NCBI RefSeq assembly: GCF_001879105.1 | Contig: NZ_MLCF01000004.1 | Location: 1 to 64,000 of the forward strand | Length of the DNA stretch: 64,000 nt | Source of the DNA: Mangrovactinospora gilvigrisea | GTDB taxonomy: Bacteria > Actinomycetota > Actinomycetes > Streptomycetales > Streptomycetaceae | Reading direction: 5' to 3' | Part shown: positions 46,384 to 54,904 of the stretch, one piece after another | Position numbering within the stretch: position 1 is the first letter of the stretch | Layout of the letters: every line of letters begins with the position of its first letter | Position numbers and translations under genes: made by a program | The notes under the pieces: model-generated | What the model was told of the DNA's origin: nothing | Seen by the model: only the letters and a program-made list of their open reading frames with translations | Database searches by the model: none

Positions 46384-46863
46384 ATGCCTACCCCCACCAA
46401 GGGTCCCCGTCTCGGCGGCAGCCCGGCCCACGAGCGGCGCATCATGGCCAACCTGGCCACGCAGCTGTTCGAGCACGGCCGGATCACCACCACCGAGGCC
46501 AAGGCGAAGCGGCTGCGTCCGCTCGCCGAGAAGCTGATCACCAAGGCCAAGCGCGGTGACCTGCACGCTCGGCGCACGGTGCTGCAGACCATCACCGACA
46601 AGAGCGTGGTGCACACCCTCTTCGAGGAGATCGGCCCGCGGTACGAGAACCGTCCCGGCGGCTACACCCGCATCACCAAGATCGGCCCGCGTCGCGGCGA
46701 CAACGCCCCGATGGCGGTCATCGAGCTGGTCGAGGCGCTGACGGTGCAGCAGTCGGCGGTCGGCGAGGCCGAGGCGGCGACCAAGCGGTCCGCGGCCGAC
46801 GCCGAGGCGGCTCCGCAGGACGCGGCTCCGGAGGACGCCAAGCCGGCGGACGCCGAGGCCTGA
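46384..46863 (+). CDS. rplQ: 50S ribosomal protein L17
   Basis: A 159-residue protein from ATG 46384 ([29 protein letters not shown]). Typical parts are [49 protein letters not shown] and [27 protein letters not shown]. The last about 35 residues are an Ala/Asp/Glu/Pro tail beyond the normal bacterial length, common in actinobacteria. A strong terminator follows. Confidence 0.98.
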   Translation: MPTPTKGPRLGGSPAHERRIMANLATQLFEHGRITTTEAKAKRLRPLAEKLITKAKRGDLHARRTVLQTITDKSVVHTLFEEIGPRYENRPGGYTRITKIGPRRGDNAPMAVIELVEALTVQQSAVGEAEAATKRSAADAEAAPQDAAPEDAKPADAEA

Positions 46864-46879
46864 GCCTGTAGGTAGTGGT

Positions 46880-46918
46880 GCGGCCCGCCTTCCCTTCGGG
46901 GGAGGCGGGCCGCTCCTC
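46880..46918 (+). terminator. Terminator after rplQ
   Basis: A 15-bp stem (46880-46894 with 46899-46913) with one G-U pair and a TTCG tetraloop, followed by TCCTCG. Confidence 0.82.
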
Positions 46919-46941
46919 GTTCCCCGTTCGGAGGCAGTGTG

Positions 46942-47778
46942 GTGGGTGTGGAGACGGTGCGGGTACGGCTGGACCTGGGGTACGACGGGTCCGGCTTCTC
47001 CGGGTGGGCCCGGCAGAAGGACGGCCGGCGGACGGTCCAGCAGGAGCTGGAGGACGCCATCGGCATCGTGCTCCGGCTGGGCGGGCCCGTCGCGCTGACC
47101 GTCGCCGGGCGGACGGACGCTGGGGTGCATGCGCGCGGCCAGGTCGCGCACGTCGACCTGCCGGCCGAGGTGTGGGCCGAGCAGGAGGACGGCGACAAGC
47201 TCGTCAGGCGGCTCGCTGGGCGGCTGCCGGGGGATGTGCGGGTGTTCCGGGCGTCGGTCGCGCCGGAGGGCTTCGATGCCCGGTTCTCGGCGGTTTGGCG
47301 CCGGTATGCGTACCGGGTCTGCGACACCAACGCGGGGCCGGATCCGCTGATGCGGAATCAGGTGCTGTGGCACGACCGCCCGCTCGATCTGGAGCGGATG
47401 AACGCGGCCGCTTCGGAGCTGCTGGGGGAGCACGACTTCGCCGCGTACTGCAAGCGGCGGGAGGGCGCGACGACCATCAGGGAGCTGCTGGACGTGGGGT
47501 GGTCGCGGTCGCGGGAGGGCTATGCGGTGGCCACGGTGAAGGCGGACGCGTTCTGCCACAACATGGTGCGGGCGCTGGTGGGGGCGATGCTGTGCGTGGG
47601 GGACGGGCGGCGCGGCACGTCCTTCCCCGGTGAGGTGCTGCGGTCGGGGGAGCGGAACTCGGCGGTGAACGTGGTGCGGGCGCACGGGCTGGTGCTGGAG
47701 GAGGTCGGGTATCCGGCGGACGCGCTGCTGGCGGCGCGGGTGCGGGAGGCCCGGCGGATGCGGTCGCTGAGCGGCTGA
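46942..47778 (+). CDS. truA: tRNA pseudouridine(38-40) synthase TruA
   Basis: A 278-residue protein. GTG 46942 is seven bases after GGAGG; GTG 46939 and 46948 are in-frame alternatives. The catalytic Asp lies in [15 protein letters not shown]. Other family motifs are [46 protein letters not shown] and [14 protein letters not shown]. It makes pseudouridine in the tRNA anticodon arm. Codon use is somewhat looser than in the neighbouring ribosomal genes. The rplQ-truA order is common. Confidence 0.95.
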   Translation: MGVETVRVRLDLGYDGSGFSGWARQKDGRRTVQQELEDAIGIVLRLGGPVALTVAGRTDAGVHARGQVAHVDLPAEVWAEQEDGDKLVRRLAGRLPGDVRVFRASVAPEGFDARFSAVWRRYAYRVCDTNAGPDPLMRNQVLWHDRPLDLERMNAAASELLGEHDFAAYCKRREGATTIRELLDVGWSRSREGYAVATVKADAFCHNMVRALVGAMLCVGDGRRGTSFPGEVLRSGERNSAVNVVRAHGLVLEEVGYPADALLAARVREARRMRSLSG

Positions 47779-47886
47779 GTCCGCCGCCCCTCGGCCCCGG
47801 CACCCCGCCCGAGGTGCGCGGGGGCGAGGGGCCCGTCGGTGGAAAACCGGTTTCGGGGTGGGGGAGATCGAACGAGAATCTTCGGC

Positions 47887-49539
47887 ATGGGTCGCAGCGG
47901 GCATGTCGAGGTCTCTCACCTGGAGTACCACCTGCCGGACGGGCGGACGTTGTTCGACGACGCCTCGTTCCGGGTGGGCGAGGGGGTGACGGCCGCCTTG
48001 GTGGGGGCCAACGGGGCCGGGAAGACCACGCTGCTGCGGCTTCTCGCGGGCGACATCGAGCCGCACGGCGGCTCGGTGGTGGTCTCCGGCGGCCTGGGGG
48101 TGATGCGTCAGTTCATCGGCGTCACCGGGAATGCCCAGGGGCAGCTTCCCGCCGACGCGGGGGTGCGGGACCTGCTGGTCTCCGTCGCCCCGGAGCGGAT
48201 CCGGCGGGCGGCGGCCGCGGTGGACGCCGCCGAGCTGGAGGTGATGGCGCGGGACGACGAGCCCGCCCAGCTGCGCTACGCGCAGGCCCTCGCCGACTGG
48301 TCGGACGCCGGCGGCTACGACGCCGAGGTGGTCTGGGACGCCTGCACCGAGGCAGCGCTGGGCGTCCCGTTCGAGCGGGCGCAGTGGCGCTCGCTGGGGA
48401 CGCTCTCCGGCGGCGAGCAGAAGCGCCTCGTCCTGGAGGCCCTGCTGCGCGGCCCCGACGCGGTGCTGCTGCTGGACGAGCCGGACAACTACCTCGACGT
48501 CCCCGGCAAGCAGTGGCTGGAGGAGCAGCTTCGGGCGTCGTCCAAGACTGTGCTCTTCGTCTCCCACGACCGCGAGCTGCTGGCCCGCGCCGCCGACCGG
48601 ATCGTGAGCGTGGAGGCGGGCCCGCCGAACAGCACGGTGTGGGTGCACGGCGGCGGCTTCGGCACCTTCCACCAGGCGCGCGAGGAGCGATTCGAGCGTT
48701 TCGACGAGCTGCGCCGGGTGTGGGACAAGAAACACACCCAGCTCAAGGAGCTGGTCGCGCGGCTCCGGCAGCAGGCCGCGAACAGCGCCGACATGGCGAG
48801 CCGCTACCACGCGGCGCAGACCCGGCTGCGGAAGTTCGAGGAGGCCGGCCCGCCGCAGGAGCGGCCGCGCAAGCAGGACATCAGAATGCGGCTCAAGGGC
48901 GGCCGCACCGGGGTGCGGGCCGTGATGTGCGAGCAGCTCGAACTCACCGGCCTGATGCGCCCGTTCGACCTCGAGGTGTTCTTCGGGGAGCGGGTGGCGG
49001 TGCTGGGCAGCAACGGCTCGGGCAAGTCGCACTTCCTGCGGCTGCTGGGCGGTGATCCGTCGGTGGCGCACACCGGGGAGCACCGGCTGGGGGCGCGGGT
49101 GGTGCCGGGACTCTTCGTCCAGTCGCACGCCCATCCGGAGCTGCACGGCAGGACGTTGGTCCAGGTCCTGTGGGAGGAGCATGCGATGGACCGGGGGCGC
49201 GCGATGTCCGCGCTGCGCCGCTACGAGCTGGACCAGCGCGGCGACCAGCCCTACGAGAAGCTCTCCGGCGGGCAGCAGGCGCGCTTCCAGATCCTGCTGC
49301 TGGAGCTGGGCGGGGCGACGGCGCTGCTGCTCGACGAGCCCACCGACAACCTGGACCTGGAGAGCGCCGAGGCGTTGCAGGAGGGGCTGGAGTCCTTCGA
49401 GGGAACGGTGATGGCGGTCACCCACGACCGCTGGTTCGCCCGGGGATTCGACCGGTTCCTGGTCTTCGACGAGGACGGCAGGGTGCGCGAGGCGGCCGAG
49501 CCGGTCTGGGACGTGGCTCGGGTCCGCCGGGCCCGGTAG
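47887..49539 (+). CDS. ABC-F family ATPase (duplicated ABC cassette, no membrane part)
   Basis: A 550-residue soluble protein from ATG 47887, the first start that places the strand HVEVSHLEYHLPDG normally. Cassette 1 has Walker A GANGAGKTT, signature LSGGEQKRL and Walker B LLLDEPDNYLD. Cassette 2 has GSNGSGKSH, LSGGQQARF and LLLDEPTDNLD. Between them is the linker with many charged residues (about 270-340). ABC-F proteins act on ribosomes as translation factors or antibiotic protection factors, not as transporters. A place between truA and rplM fits a ribosome role. The exact subtype is unknown. Confidence 0.92.
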   Translation: MGRSGHVEVSHLEYHLPDGRTLFDDASFRVGEGVTAALVGANGAGKTTLLRLLAGDIEPHGGSVVVSGGLGVMRQFIGVTGNAQGQLPADAGVRDLLVSVAPERIRRAAAAVDAAELEVMARDDEPAQLRYAQALADWSDAGGYDAEVVWDACTEAALGVPFERAQWRSLGTLSGGEQKRLVLEALLRGPDAVLLLDEPDNYLDVPGKQWLEEQLRASSKTVLFVSHDRELLARAADRIVSVEAGPPNSTVWVHGGGFGTFHQAREERFERFDELRRVWDKKHTQLKELVARLRQQAANSADMASRYHAAQTRLRKFEEAGPPQERPRKQDIRMRLKGGRTGVRAVMCEQLELTGLMRPFDLEVFFGERVAVLGSNGSGKSHFLRLLGGDPSVAHTGEHRLGARVVPGLFVQSHAHPELHGRTLVQVLWEEHAMDRGRAMSALRRYELDQRGDQPYEKLSGGQQARFQILLLELGGATALLLDEPTDNLDLESAEALQEGLESFEGTVMAVTHDRWFARGFDRFLVFDEDGRVREAAEPVWDVARVRRAR

Positions 49540-49580
49540 TACGATGGTGGCCGGGCGGCAGGTCCGCCCGTACACCCGTT

Positions 49581-49610
49581 TTGACCACACCCGCTGTCGC
49601 CCGGTAGTCT
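49581..49610 (+). promoter_or_regulatory. rplM-rpsI promoter
   Basis: TTGACC (49581-49586), 18 bases, TAGTCT (49605-49610), a good HrdB-type match. The leader to rplM is about 150 bases. Confidence 0.75.
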
Positions 49611-49765
49611 GCCAGTTCGTTGTGCGTATTGGCTTGCTTGAGATGGGAAGTCGGTACGCCGGAGTTCCCCCCGAGTGCGGCGGCCGGCTCAGCCCGGTGC
49701 TCAGCCAGTGAATCGGGTGGACCCCAAGTAAGGACCCCACTCACTGAAAAGCGAAGGCTACGACC

Positions 49766-50215
49766 GTGCGCACGTACAGCCCTAAGCCCGGCGATGTCCA
49801 GCGTCAGTGGCACGTCATCGACGCGACCGACGTCGTGCTCGGCCGCCTGGCATCCCAGGCCGCCATTCTGCTCCGGGGCAAGCACAAGCCGGTGTACGCG
49901 CCGCACGTGGACGCCGGTGACTTCGTCATCATCGTCAACGCGGACAAGGTGCACCTGTCCGGCAACAAGCGGACGCAGAAGCTTGCCTACCGCCACTCCG
50001 GCTACCCGGGTGGTCTCCGGTCGGTCCGTTACGACGAGCTGCTGGAGAAGAACCCCGAGCGGGCCGTCGAGAAGGCGATCCGCGGCATGCTCCCGAAGAA
50101 CTCCCTCGGTCGCCAGATGCTCTCGAAGCTGAAGGTGTACTCGGGTTCCGAGCACCCGCACGCCGCGCAGCAGCCGGTGCCCTACGAGATCAGCCAGCTC
50201 GCGCAGCAGGCGTGA
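49766..50215 (+). CDS. rplM: 50S ribosomal protein L13
   Basis: A 149-residue protein from GTG 49766, beginning [22 protein letters not shown]. The motifs [45 protein letters not shown] and [18 protein letters not shown] are typical. It is an early 50S assembly protein. It forms the usual operon with rpsI, 40 bp downstream. Confidence 0.99.
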   Translation: MRTYSPKPGDVQRQWHVIDATDVVLGRLASQAAILLRGKHKPVYAPHVDAGDFVIIVNADKVHLSGNKRTQKLAYRHSGYPGGLRSVRYDELLEKNPERAVEKAIRGMLPKNSLGRQMLSKLKVYSGSEHPHAAQQPVPYEISQLAQQA

Positions 50216-50255
50216 CGGCCACTACCCGAATCACAAGAAGCAGCTGAGGAGAACC

Positions 50256-50753
50256 GTGGCCGAGACCACTGTCGAGACCGTCTCCGAGGTCGTCGAGACC
50301 GTCGAGAGCGACGCGGCGCCGGAGAGCTACACCAGCGAGTCGCTGTCGTCCCGCTTCGGCGAGGCGCTGCCGGGTGCCGCGACGGGCCGCCGCAAGGAGG
50401 CCATCGCCCGCGTCCGCATCGTCCCGGGCTCCGGCCGTTGGAAGATCAACGGTCGCACCCTGGAGCAGTACTTCCCGAACAAGGTGCACCAGCAGATCGT
50501 GAACGAGCCGTTCAAGATCCTTGAGCTGGACGGCCGTTACGACATCATCGCCCGCATCAGCGGCGGTGGCACCTCCGGCCAGGCCGGCGCCCTGCGCCTC
50601 GGCGTGGCCCGTGCCCTGAACGACGCGGACGCGGACAACAACCGCGCCCCGCTGAAGAAGGCCGGCTTCCTGACCCGCGACGCGCGCGCCGTGGAGCGGA
50701 AGAAGGCCGGTCTGAAGAAGGCCCGCAAGGCTCCGCAGTACAGCAAGCGCTGA
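50256..50753 (+). CDS. rpsI: 30S ribosomal protein S9
   Basis: A 165-residue protein from GTG 50256, seven bases after GAGGAGA. The first about 35 residues are an acidic extension; the conserved part starts at [19 protein letters not shown]. The C-terminus PQYSKR reaches P-site tRNA in the ribosome and is intact. A textbook terminator follows. Confidence 0.99.
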   Translation: MAETTVETVSEVVETVESDAAPESYTSESLSSRFGEALPGAATGRRKEAIARVRIVPGSGRWKINGRTLEQYFPNKVHQQIVNEPFKILELDGRYDIIARISGGGTSGQAGALRLGVARALNDADADNNRAPLKKAGFLTRDARAVERKKAGLKKARKAPQYSKR

Positions 50754-50776
50754 CGACGCAGCAGCGTCGCCGGTTG

Positions 50777-50821
50777 GCGCCCCGGAGGCACGTATCGTGC
50801 CTCCGGGGCGCTTTCTTTTTT
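50777..50821 (+). terminator. Rho-independent terminator after rpsI
   Basis: GCGCCCCGGAGGCAC (50777-50791), loop GTATC, perfect complement (50797-50811), then TTTCTTTTTT. It is the only hairpin in the window with a full T tract. Confidence 0.95.
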
Positions 50822-50859
50822 GGGCAACCGAGTCAGGCAAGTGGAGAAGGGAACCACCG

Positions 50860-52221
50860 GTGGGACGACTCTTCGGGACGGACGGCGTGCGCGGGCAGGC
50901 GAACGGGCTGCTGACGGCGGAGCTGGCGCTCGGCCTGTCGACGGCCGCGGCGCAGGTGCTGGGGGAGGCGGGGCGCTCGGGCAGCCACCGTCCGACCGCG
51001 GTGGTCGGGCGCGATCCGCGGGCCTCGGGCGAGTTCCTGGAGGCGGCGGTGGTCGCCGGCCTGGCCGGCGCGGGCGTGGACGTGCTGCGGGTGGGTGTGC
51101 TGCCGACGCCGGCGATCGCGCATCTGACGGCCGCTCTGGGGGCGGACTTCGGCGGGGTGCTTTCGGCGAGCCACAATCCGATGCCCGACAACGGCATCAA
51201 GTTCTTCGCCCGCGGCGGGCACAAGCTGGAGGACGAGCTGGAGGACGCCATCGAGGCGCGCTACCGGGAGCTCGCCGAGGGCAAGCCGTGGAACCGCCCG
51301 ACCGGCGCCGATGTGGGCCGGGTCTCCGTCCACGACGAGGGGCTCGACACCTATGTCGCGCACCTGGTGGGCGTGCTGCCGAACCGGCTGGACGGGCTGA
51401 AGGTGGTGCTGGACGGCGCCAACGGCGCGGCCTCGCGGGTCTCGCCGGAGGCGTTCGCGCGGGCCGGCGCCGAGGTGGTGCCGATCTGCACGGACCCGGA
51501 CGGCCTCAACATCAACGAGGGCTGCGGCTCGACGCACCTGGAGAAGCTGCAGGCCGCGGTGGTCGAGCAGGGCGCCGACCTGGGCATCGCGCACGACGGC
51601 GACGCGGACCGCTGCCTGGCGGTGGACGCCGAGGGCCGGGTCGTGGACGGCGACCAGATCATGGCGGTGCTCGCGGTGGGGATGCGGGACGCCGGCGCGC
51701 TGCGCCGGGACACCGTGGTGGCGACGGTGATGTCGAACCTCGGGTTCAAGCTGGCCATGCAGCGCGAGGGCATCCGCGTGGTGGAGACGGCGGTCGGCGA
51801 CCGCTACGTCCTGGAGGAGATGCGGCGCTCCGGCTACGCGCTGGGCGGCGAGCAGTCCGGCCATGTGATCCTTCTCGACCATGCGACGACCGGGGACGGC
51901 ACGCTGACCGGGCTGGCGCTGGCCGCGCGGGTGGCGGCGACCGGCCGCTCGCTGGCGGAGCTGGCGTCGGTGATGACGCGGCTGCCGCAGGTGATGGTGA
52001 ACGTCCGGGGCGTGGACAAGGACCGCACGGCGGAGTCCGCGGAGATCGCCGCGGCGGTGGCCGGGGCCGAGGCGGAGCTGGGCGAGACCGGCCGGGTGCT
52101 GCTGCGTCCGTCGGGCACGGAGCCGCTGGTGCGGGTGATGGTGGAGGCCGCCGAGGAGGCGCATGCCGCGCTCATCGCCGAGCGGCTCGCCGCGGTGGTG
52201 CGCGCCTCGCTCGCCGTGTGA
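50860..52221 (+). CDS. glmM: Phosphoglucosamine mutase
   Basis: A 453-residue enzyme from GTG 50860, with GGAGAAGGG ten bases upstream; it starts [12 protein letters not shown]. The phosphorylated Ser is S104 in [12 protein letters not shown], the magnesium loop is HDGDADR, the sugar-binding loop [12 protein letters not shown], and the phosphate loop [15 protein letters not shown]. It converts glucosamine-6-phosphate to glucosamine-1-phosphate on the way to UDP-GlcNAc. GlmS, which makes its substrate, is encoded at 52978. All catalytic elements are present. Confidence 0.97.
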   Translation: MGRLFGTDGVRGQANGLLTAELALGLSTAAAQVLGEAGRSGSHRPTAVVGRDPRASGEFLEAAVVAGLAGAGVDVLRVGVLPTPAIAHLTAALGADFGGVLSASHNPMPDNGIKFFARGGHKLEDELEDAIEARYRELAEGKPWNRPTGADVGRVSVHDEGLDTYVAHLVGVLPNRLDGLKVVLDGANGAASRVSPEAFARAGAEVVPICTDPDGLNINEGCGSTHLEKLQAAVVEQGADLGIAHDGDADRCLAVDAEGRVVDGDQIMAVLAVGMRDAGALRRDTVVATVMSNLGFKLAMQREGIRVVETAVGDRYVLEEMRRSGYALGGEQSGHVILLDHATTGDGTLTGLALAARVAATGRSLAELASVMTRLPQVMVNVRGVDKDRTAESAEIAAAVAGAEAELGETGRVLLRPSGTEPLVRVMVEAAEEAHAALIAERLAAVVRASLAV

Positions 52222-52324
52222 GTAACTGCACCTTCCGGGAAATCGGTGGGGCTCAGGCATTCCGTTGGCGGGGGCGATGGGCCAGGATCGGCGGTTGTCC
52301 AACGGCGATGGGGAGATGACGAAG

Positions 52325-52903
52325 ATGGCGATCGGCAACGGCATGGATGTGGAGCCCGGACGGGTGGCCGAAGCCCGACAAGGCGCCTATACCACCACGG
52401 GAGTGCTCTTCCTGCTGTTTGCGGTGATTCAACTGGGCTGGACGGTCAAGGGAATCACCGATCTGAAGGACCACCCGGGGCCGAAGGACTATCTGCTGGC
52501 CCTGGGTGACCCCGCGTCCGGATACGCTCGCTATTTCCTCGGCTCCCCGGAGGACGTCGCCCTGTCGCTGGCGCTGCTGATCGTCGCCTTCGTGGCGTTC
52601 GCCAAGCGCCGGGCGGCGCGCGGCGCGGCCGTCGCGCTGGCCTTTGTGACGCTCTTTCTGGAGGCCCGCGGCCTGGTCGGATTGCACAACACGATGTACC
52701 GCAGCATCTTCCTGCACTCCGGCACCGAGAACATGCTGCGGGTGGCGACGTGGGGCGTCGGGGTGCTCTTTTCGGTGATCGTGCTGATCGTGATGCTGCG
52801 CGCCAGCGAGAGCTCGGAGATGGAGGCGATGGGGATGTCGCCCGGCGCGGCCTACGGCTCCTCCTCGGGCGGCTACAGCGACGGTCCCCAGACCCAGTGG
52901 TGA
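52325..52903 (+). CDS. Small integral membrane protein of unknown function
   Basis: A 192-residue protein. ATG 52325 is preferred to 52316 and 52265 because GGGGAG is nine bases before it. Four membrane helices are predicted by eye: TTTGVLFLLFAVIQLGWTVKGI, VALSLALLIVAFVAFA, AVALAFVTLFLEARGLVGL and TWGVGVLFSVIVLIVML. A Gly/Ser/Tyr-rich cytosolic or external tail follows. I do not recognise a family. It lies between glmM and glmS, but the large gap motif before glmS suggests glmS has its own promoter. Confidence 0.75.
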   Translation: MAIGNGMDVEPGRVAEARQGAYTTTGVLFLLFAVIQLGWTVKGITDLKDHPGPKDYLLALGDPASGYARYFLGSPEDVALSLALLIVAFVAFAKRRAARGAAVALAFVTLFLEARGLVGLHNTMYRSIFLHSGTENMLRVATWGVGVLFSVIVLIVMLRASESSEMEAMGMSPGAAYGSSSGGYSDGPQTQW

Positions 52904-52965
52904 CGCGGCATCCGCTGTCCCCTGTGTGGCGGCGGATGCTGACGGTGCGTCGGAGGTCATCCCCT

Positions 52966-52977
52966 TAGGCTGGCCCC
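52966..52977 (+). promoter_or_regulatory. glmS leaderless-type promoter -10 box
   Basis: TAGGCT (52966-52971) is followed by six bases and then ATG. TANNNT at this distance is the usual mark of leaderless transcripts in actinobacteria. No Shine-Dalgarno site is in reach; the nearest GGAGG is 21 bases before the ATG. A -35 box is not clear. Confidence 0.55.
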
Positions 52978-54855
52978 ATGTGCGGAATCGTGGGTTACAC
53001 GGGCGCGGACGACGCGCTCGAAGTCGTGGTGAACGGGTTGAAACGGCTGGAGTACCGCGGGTACGACTCGGCCGGCGTCGCCCTTCAGACGCCCGATGAC
53101 GACGGTACCCTCGCCGTCGCCAAGCGGGCCGGAAAGCTCGTCAATCTGGAGAAGGCCCTCCAGGAGGAACCCCTTCCGGCGGCGACCGCCGGTATCGGGC
53201 ATACCCGATGGGCCACTCATGGCGCTCCGAATGACGCGAATGCGCACCCGCATGCGGATAATTCGGGGCGCTTCGCGGTCGTGCACAACGGGATCATCGA
53301 GAATTTCGCGGTACTGCGCACGGAATTGACGGACCGTGGGCATGAGCTGGTGTCCGAGACGGACACCGAGGTCGTGGCGCATCTGCTCGCCGAGGAGTCC
53401 CGGGACATGGCGGCGGCCGGAGCGGCCGCCGGCGGCCTCGCCGAGGCGATGCGCCGGGTCTGCCGGCGCCTGGAGGGCGCCTTCACCCTGGTCGCGGTGG
53501 ACGCCGCCGAGCCGGGCGTGATCGTCGCCGCCCGCCGGAACTCCCCGCTGGTGGTCGGGCTGGGCGAGGGCGGGAACTTCCTCGCCTCGGACGTCGCCGC
53601 GTTCATCGCGTACACCCGCCGGGCCGTGGAGCTGGGCCAGGACCAGGTGGTGCGGCTCACCCCGGACGGCATGGAGGTGACCGGCTTCGACGGCGCGCCG
53701 GGCGAGGTCCGCGAGTACCACGTCGACTGGGACGCGTCGGCCGCCGAGAAGGGCGGCTACGACTACTTCATGCTCAAGGAGATCGCCGAGCAGCCGAAGG
53801 CGGTGGCCGACACCCTGCTGGGGCGGATCGGCGCGGACGGCCGGCTGACGCTCGACGAGATCCGCATCCCGGACCGGGCGCTGCGCGAGGCCGACAAGAT
53901 CGTCATCGTGGGCTGCGGCACCGCCTTCCACGCCGGCCTGATCGCCAAGTACGCCATCGAGCACTGGACCCGCATCCCCTGCGAGGTCGAGCTGGCCAGC
54001 GAGTTCCGCTACCGGGACCCGATCCTGGACCGGCGCACGCTGGTGGTGGCGATCAGTCAGTCCGGCGAGACCATGGACACCCTGATGGCCCTTCGGCACG
54101 CGCGCGAGCAGGGCTCGCGGGTGCTGGCGATCTGCAACACCAACGGCTCGACGATCCCGCGGGAGTCCGACGCGGTGCTCTACACCCACGCCGGGCCGGA
54201 GGTCGCGGTGGCGTCCACCAAGGCGTTCCTCACCCAGCTGGTGGCCTGCTACCTGGTGGCGCTCTACCTGGGCCAGGTGCGGCAGACCAAGTGGGGCGAC
54301 GAGATCGGCGCGGTGGTGCGTCAGCTCGCCGACAGCGGGCGCCTGGTGGAGCAGGTGCTGCACACCATGGAGCCGGTGCGGGAGCTGGCCAGGTCGCTCG
54401 CCGACGCGCGGTCGGTGCTCTTCCTGGGGCGGCATGTGGGCTACCCGGTGGCGCTGGAGGGCGCGCTGAAGCTCAAGGAGCTGGCGTACATGCACGCCGA
54501 GGGGTTCGCGGCGGGCGAGCTGAAGCACGGCCCGATCGCGCTGATCGAGGACGGGCTGCCGGTGGTGGTCGTGGTGCCGTCGCCGCAGGGGCGGTCGGTG
54601 CTGCACGACAAGATCGTCTCCAATATCCAGGAGGTCCGGGCGCGGGGTGCGCGCACGATCGTGGTGGCGGAGGAGGGCGACACCGCGGTGGAGCCGTACG
54701 CCGACCACCTGATCCGCGTCCCCGCGGTGCCGACGCTGCTGCAGCCGCTGGTGGCGACGGTGCCGCTGCAGGTCTTCGCGTGTGAGCTGGCGACCGCGAA
54801 GGGGCATGAGGTGGATCAGCCGCGGAATCTGGCGAAGTCGGTGACGGTGGAGTAG
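52978..54855 (+). CDS. glmS: Glutamine-fructose-6-phosphate aminotransferase (isomerizing)
   Basis: A 625-residue two-part enzyme beginning MCGIVGYTGADDALEVV; Cys2, exposed after Met removal, is the glutaminase nucleophile. The class II amidotransferase domain has LEYRGYDSAGVAL and HTRWATHG; two SIS domains follow, with GCGTAFHAGL, SQSGETMDTL, CNTNGSTI, ASTKAFLTQ and FLGRHVGYPVALEGALKLKE. The C-terminus NLAKSVTVE is conserved. It makes glucosamine-6-phosphate from fructose-6-phosphate and glutamine, the first step towards UDP-GlcNAc. The start may be leaderless. Confidence 0.97.
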   Translation: MCGIVGYTGADDALEVVVNGLKRLEYRGYDSAGVALQTPDDDGTLAVAKRAGKLVNLEKALQEEPLPAATAGIGHTRWATHGAPNDANAHPHADNSGRFAVVHNGIIENFAVLRTELTDRGHELVSETDTEVVAHLLAEESRDMAAAGAAAGGLAEAMRRVCRRLEGAFTLVAVDAAEPGVIVAARRNSPLVVGLGEGGNFLASDVAAFIAYTRRAVELGQDQVVRLTPDGMEVTGFDGAPGEVREYHVDWDASAAEKGGYDYFMLKEIAEQPKAVADTLLGRIGADGRLTLDEIRIPDRALREADKIVIVGCGTAFHAGLIAKYAIEHWTRIPCEVELASEFRYRDPILDRRTLVVAISQSGETMDTLMALRHAREQGSRVLAICNTNGSTIPRESDAVLYTHAGPEVAVASTKAFLTQLVACYLVALYLGQVRQTKWGDEIGAVVRQLADSGRLVEQVLHTMEPVRELARSLADARSVLFLGRHVGYPVALEGALKLKELAYMHAEGFAAGELKHGPIALIEDGLPVVVVVPSPQGRSVLHDKIVSNIQEVRARGARTIVVAEEGDTAVEPYADHLIRVPAVPTLLQPLVATVPLQVFACELATAKGHEVDQPRNLAKSVTVE

Positions 54856-54857
54856 CA

Positions 54858-54876
54858 CGGGCGGCGGGGACGCCCG
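54858..54876 (+). terminator. Weak hairpin after glmS
   Basis: CGGGCG (54858-54863) and CGCCCG (54871-54876) pair around a 7-base loop in the 49-bp gap before the next gene. Confidence 0.3.
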
Positions 54877-54904
54877 CCGGGGCGGACGAGCGGAGGAGGC
54901 CGGG

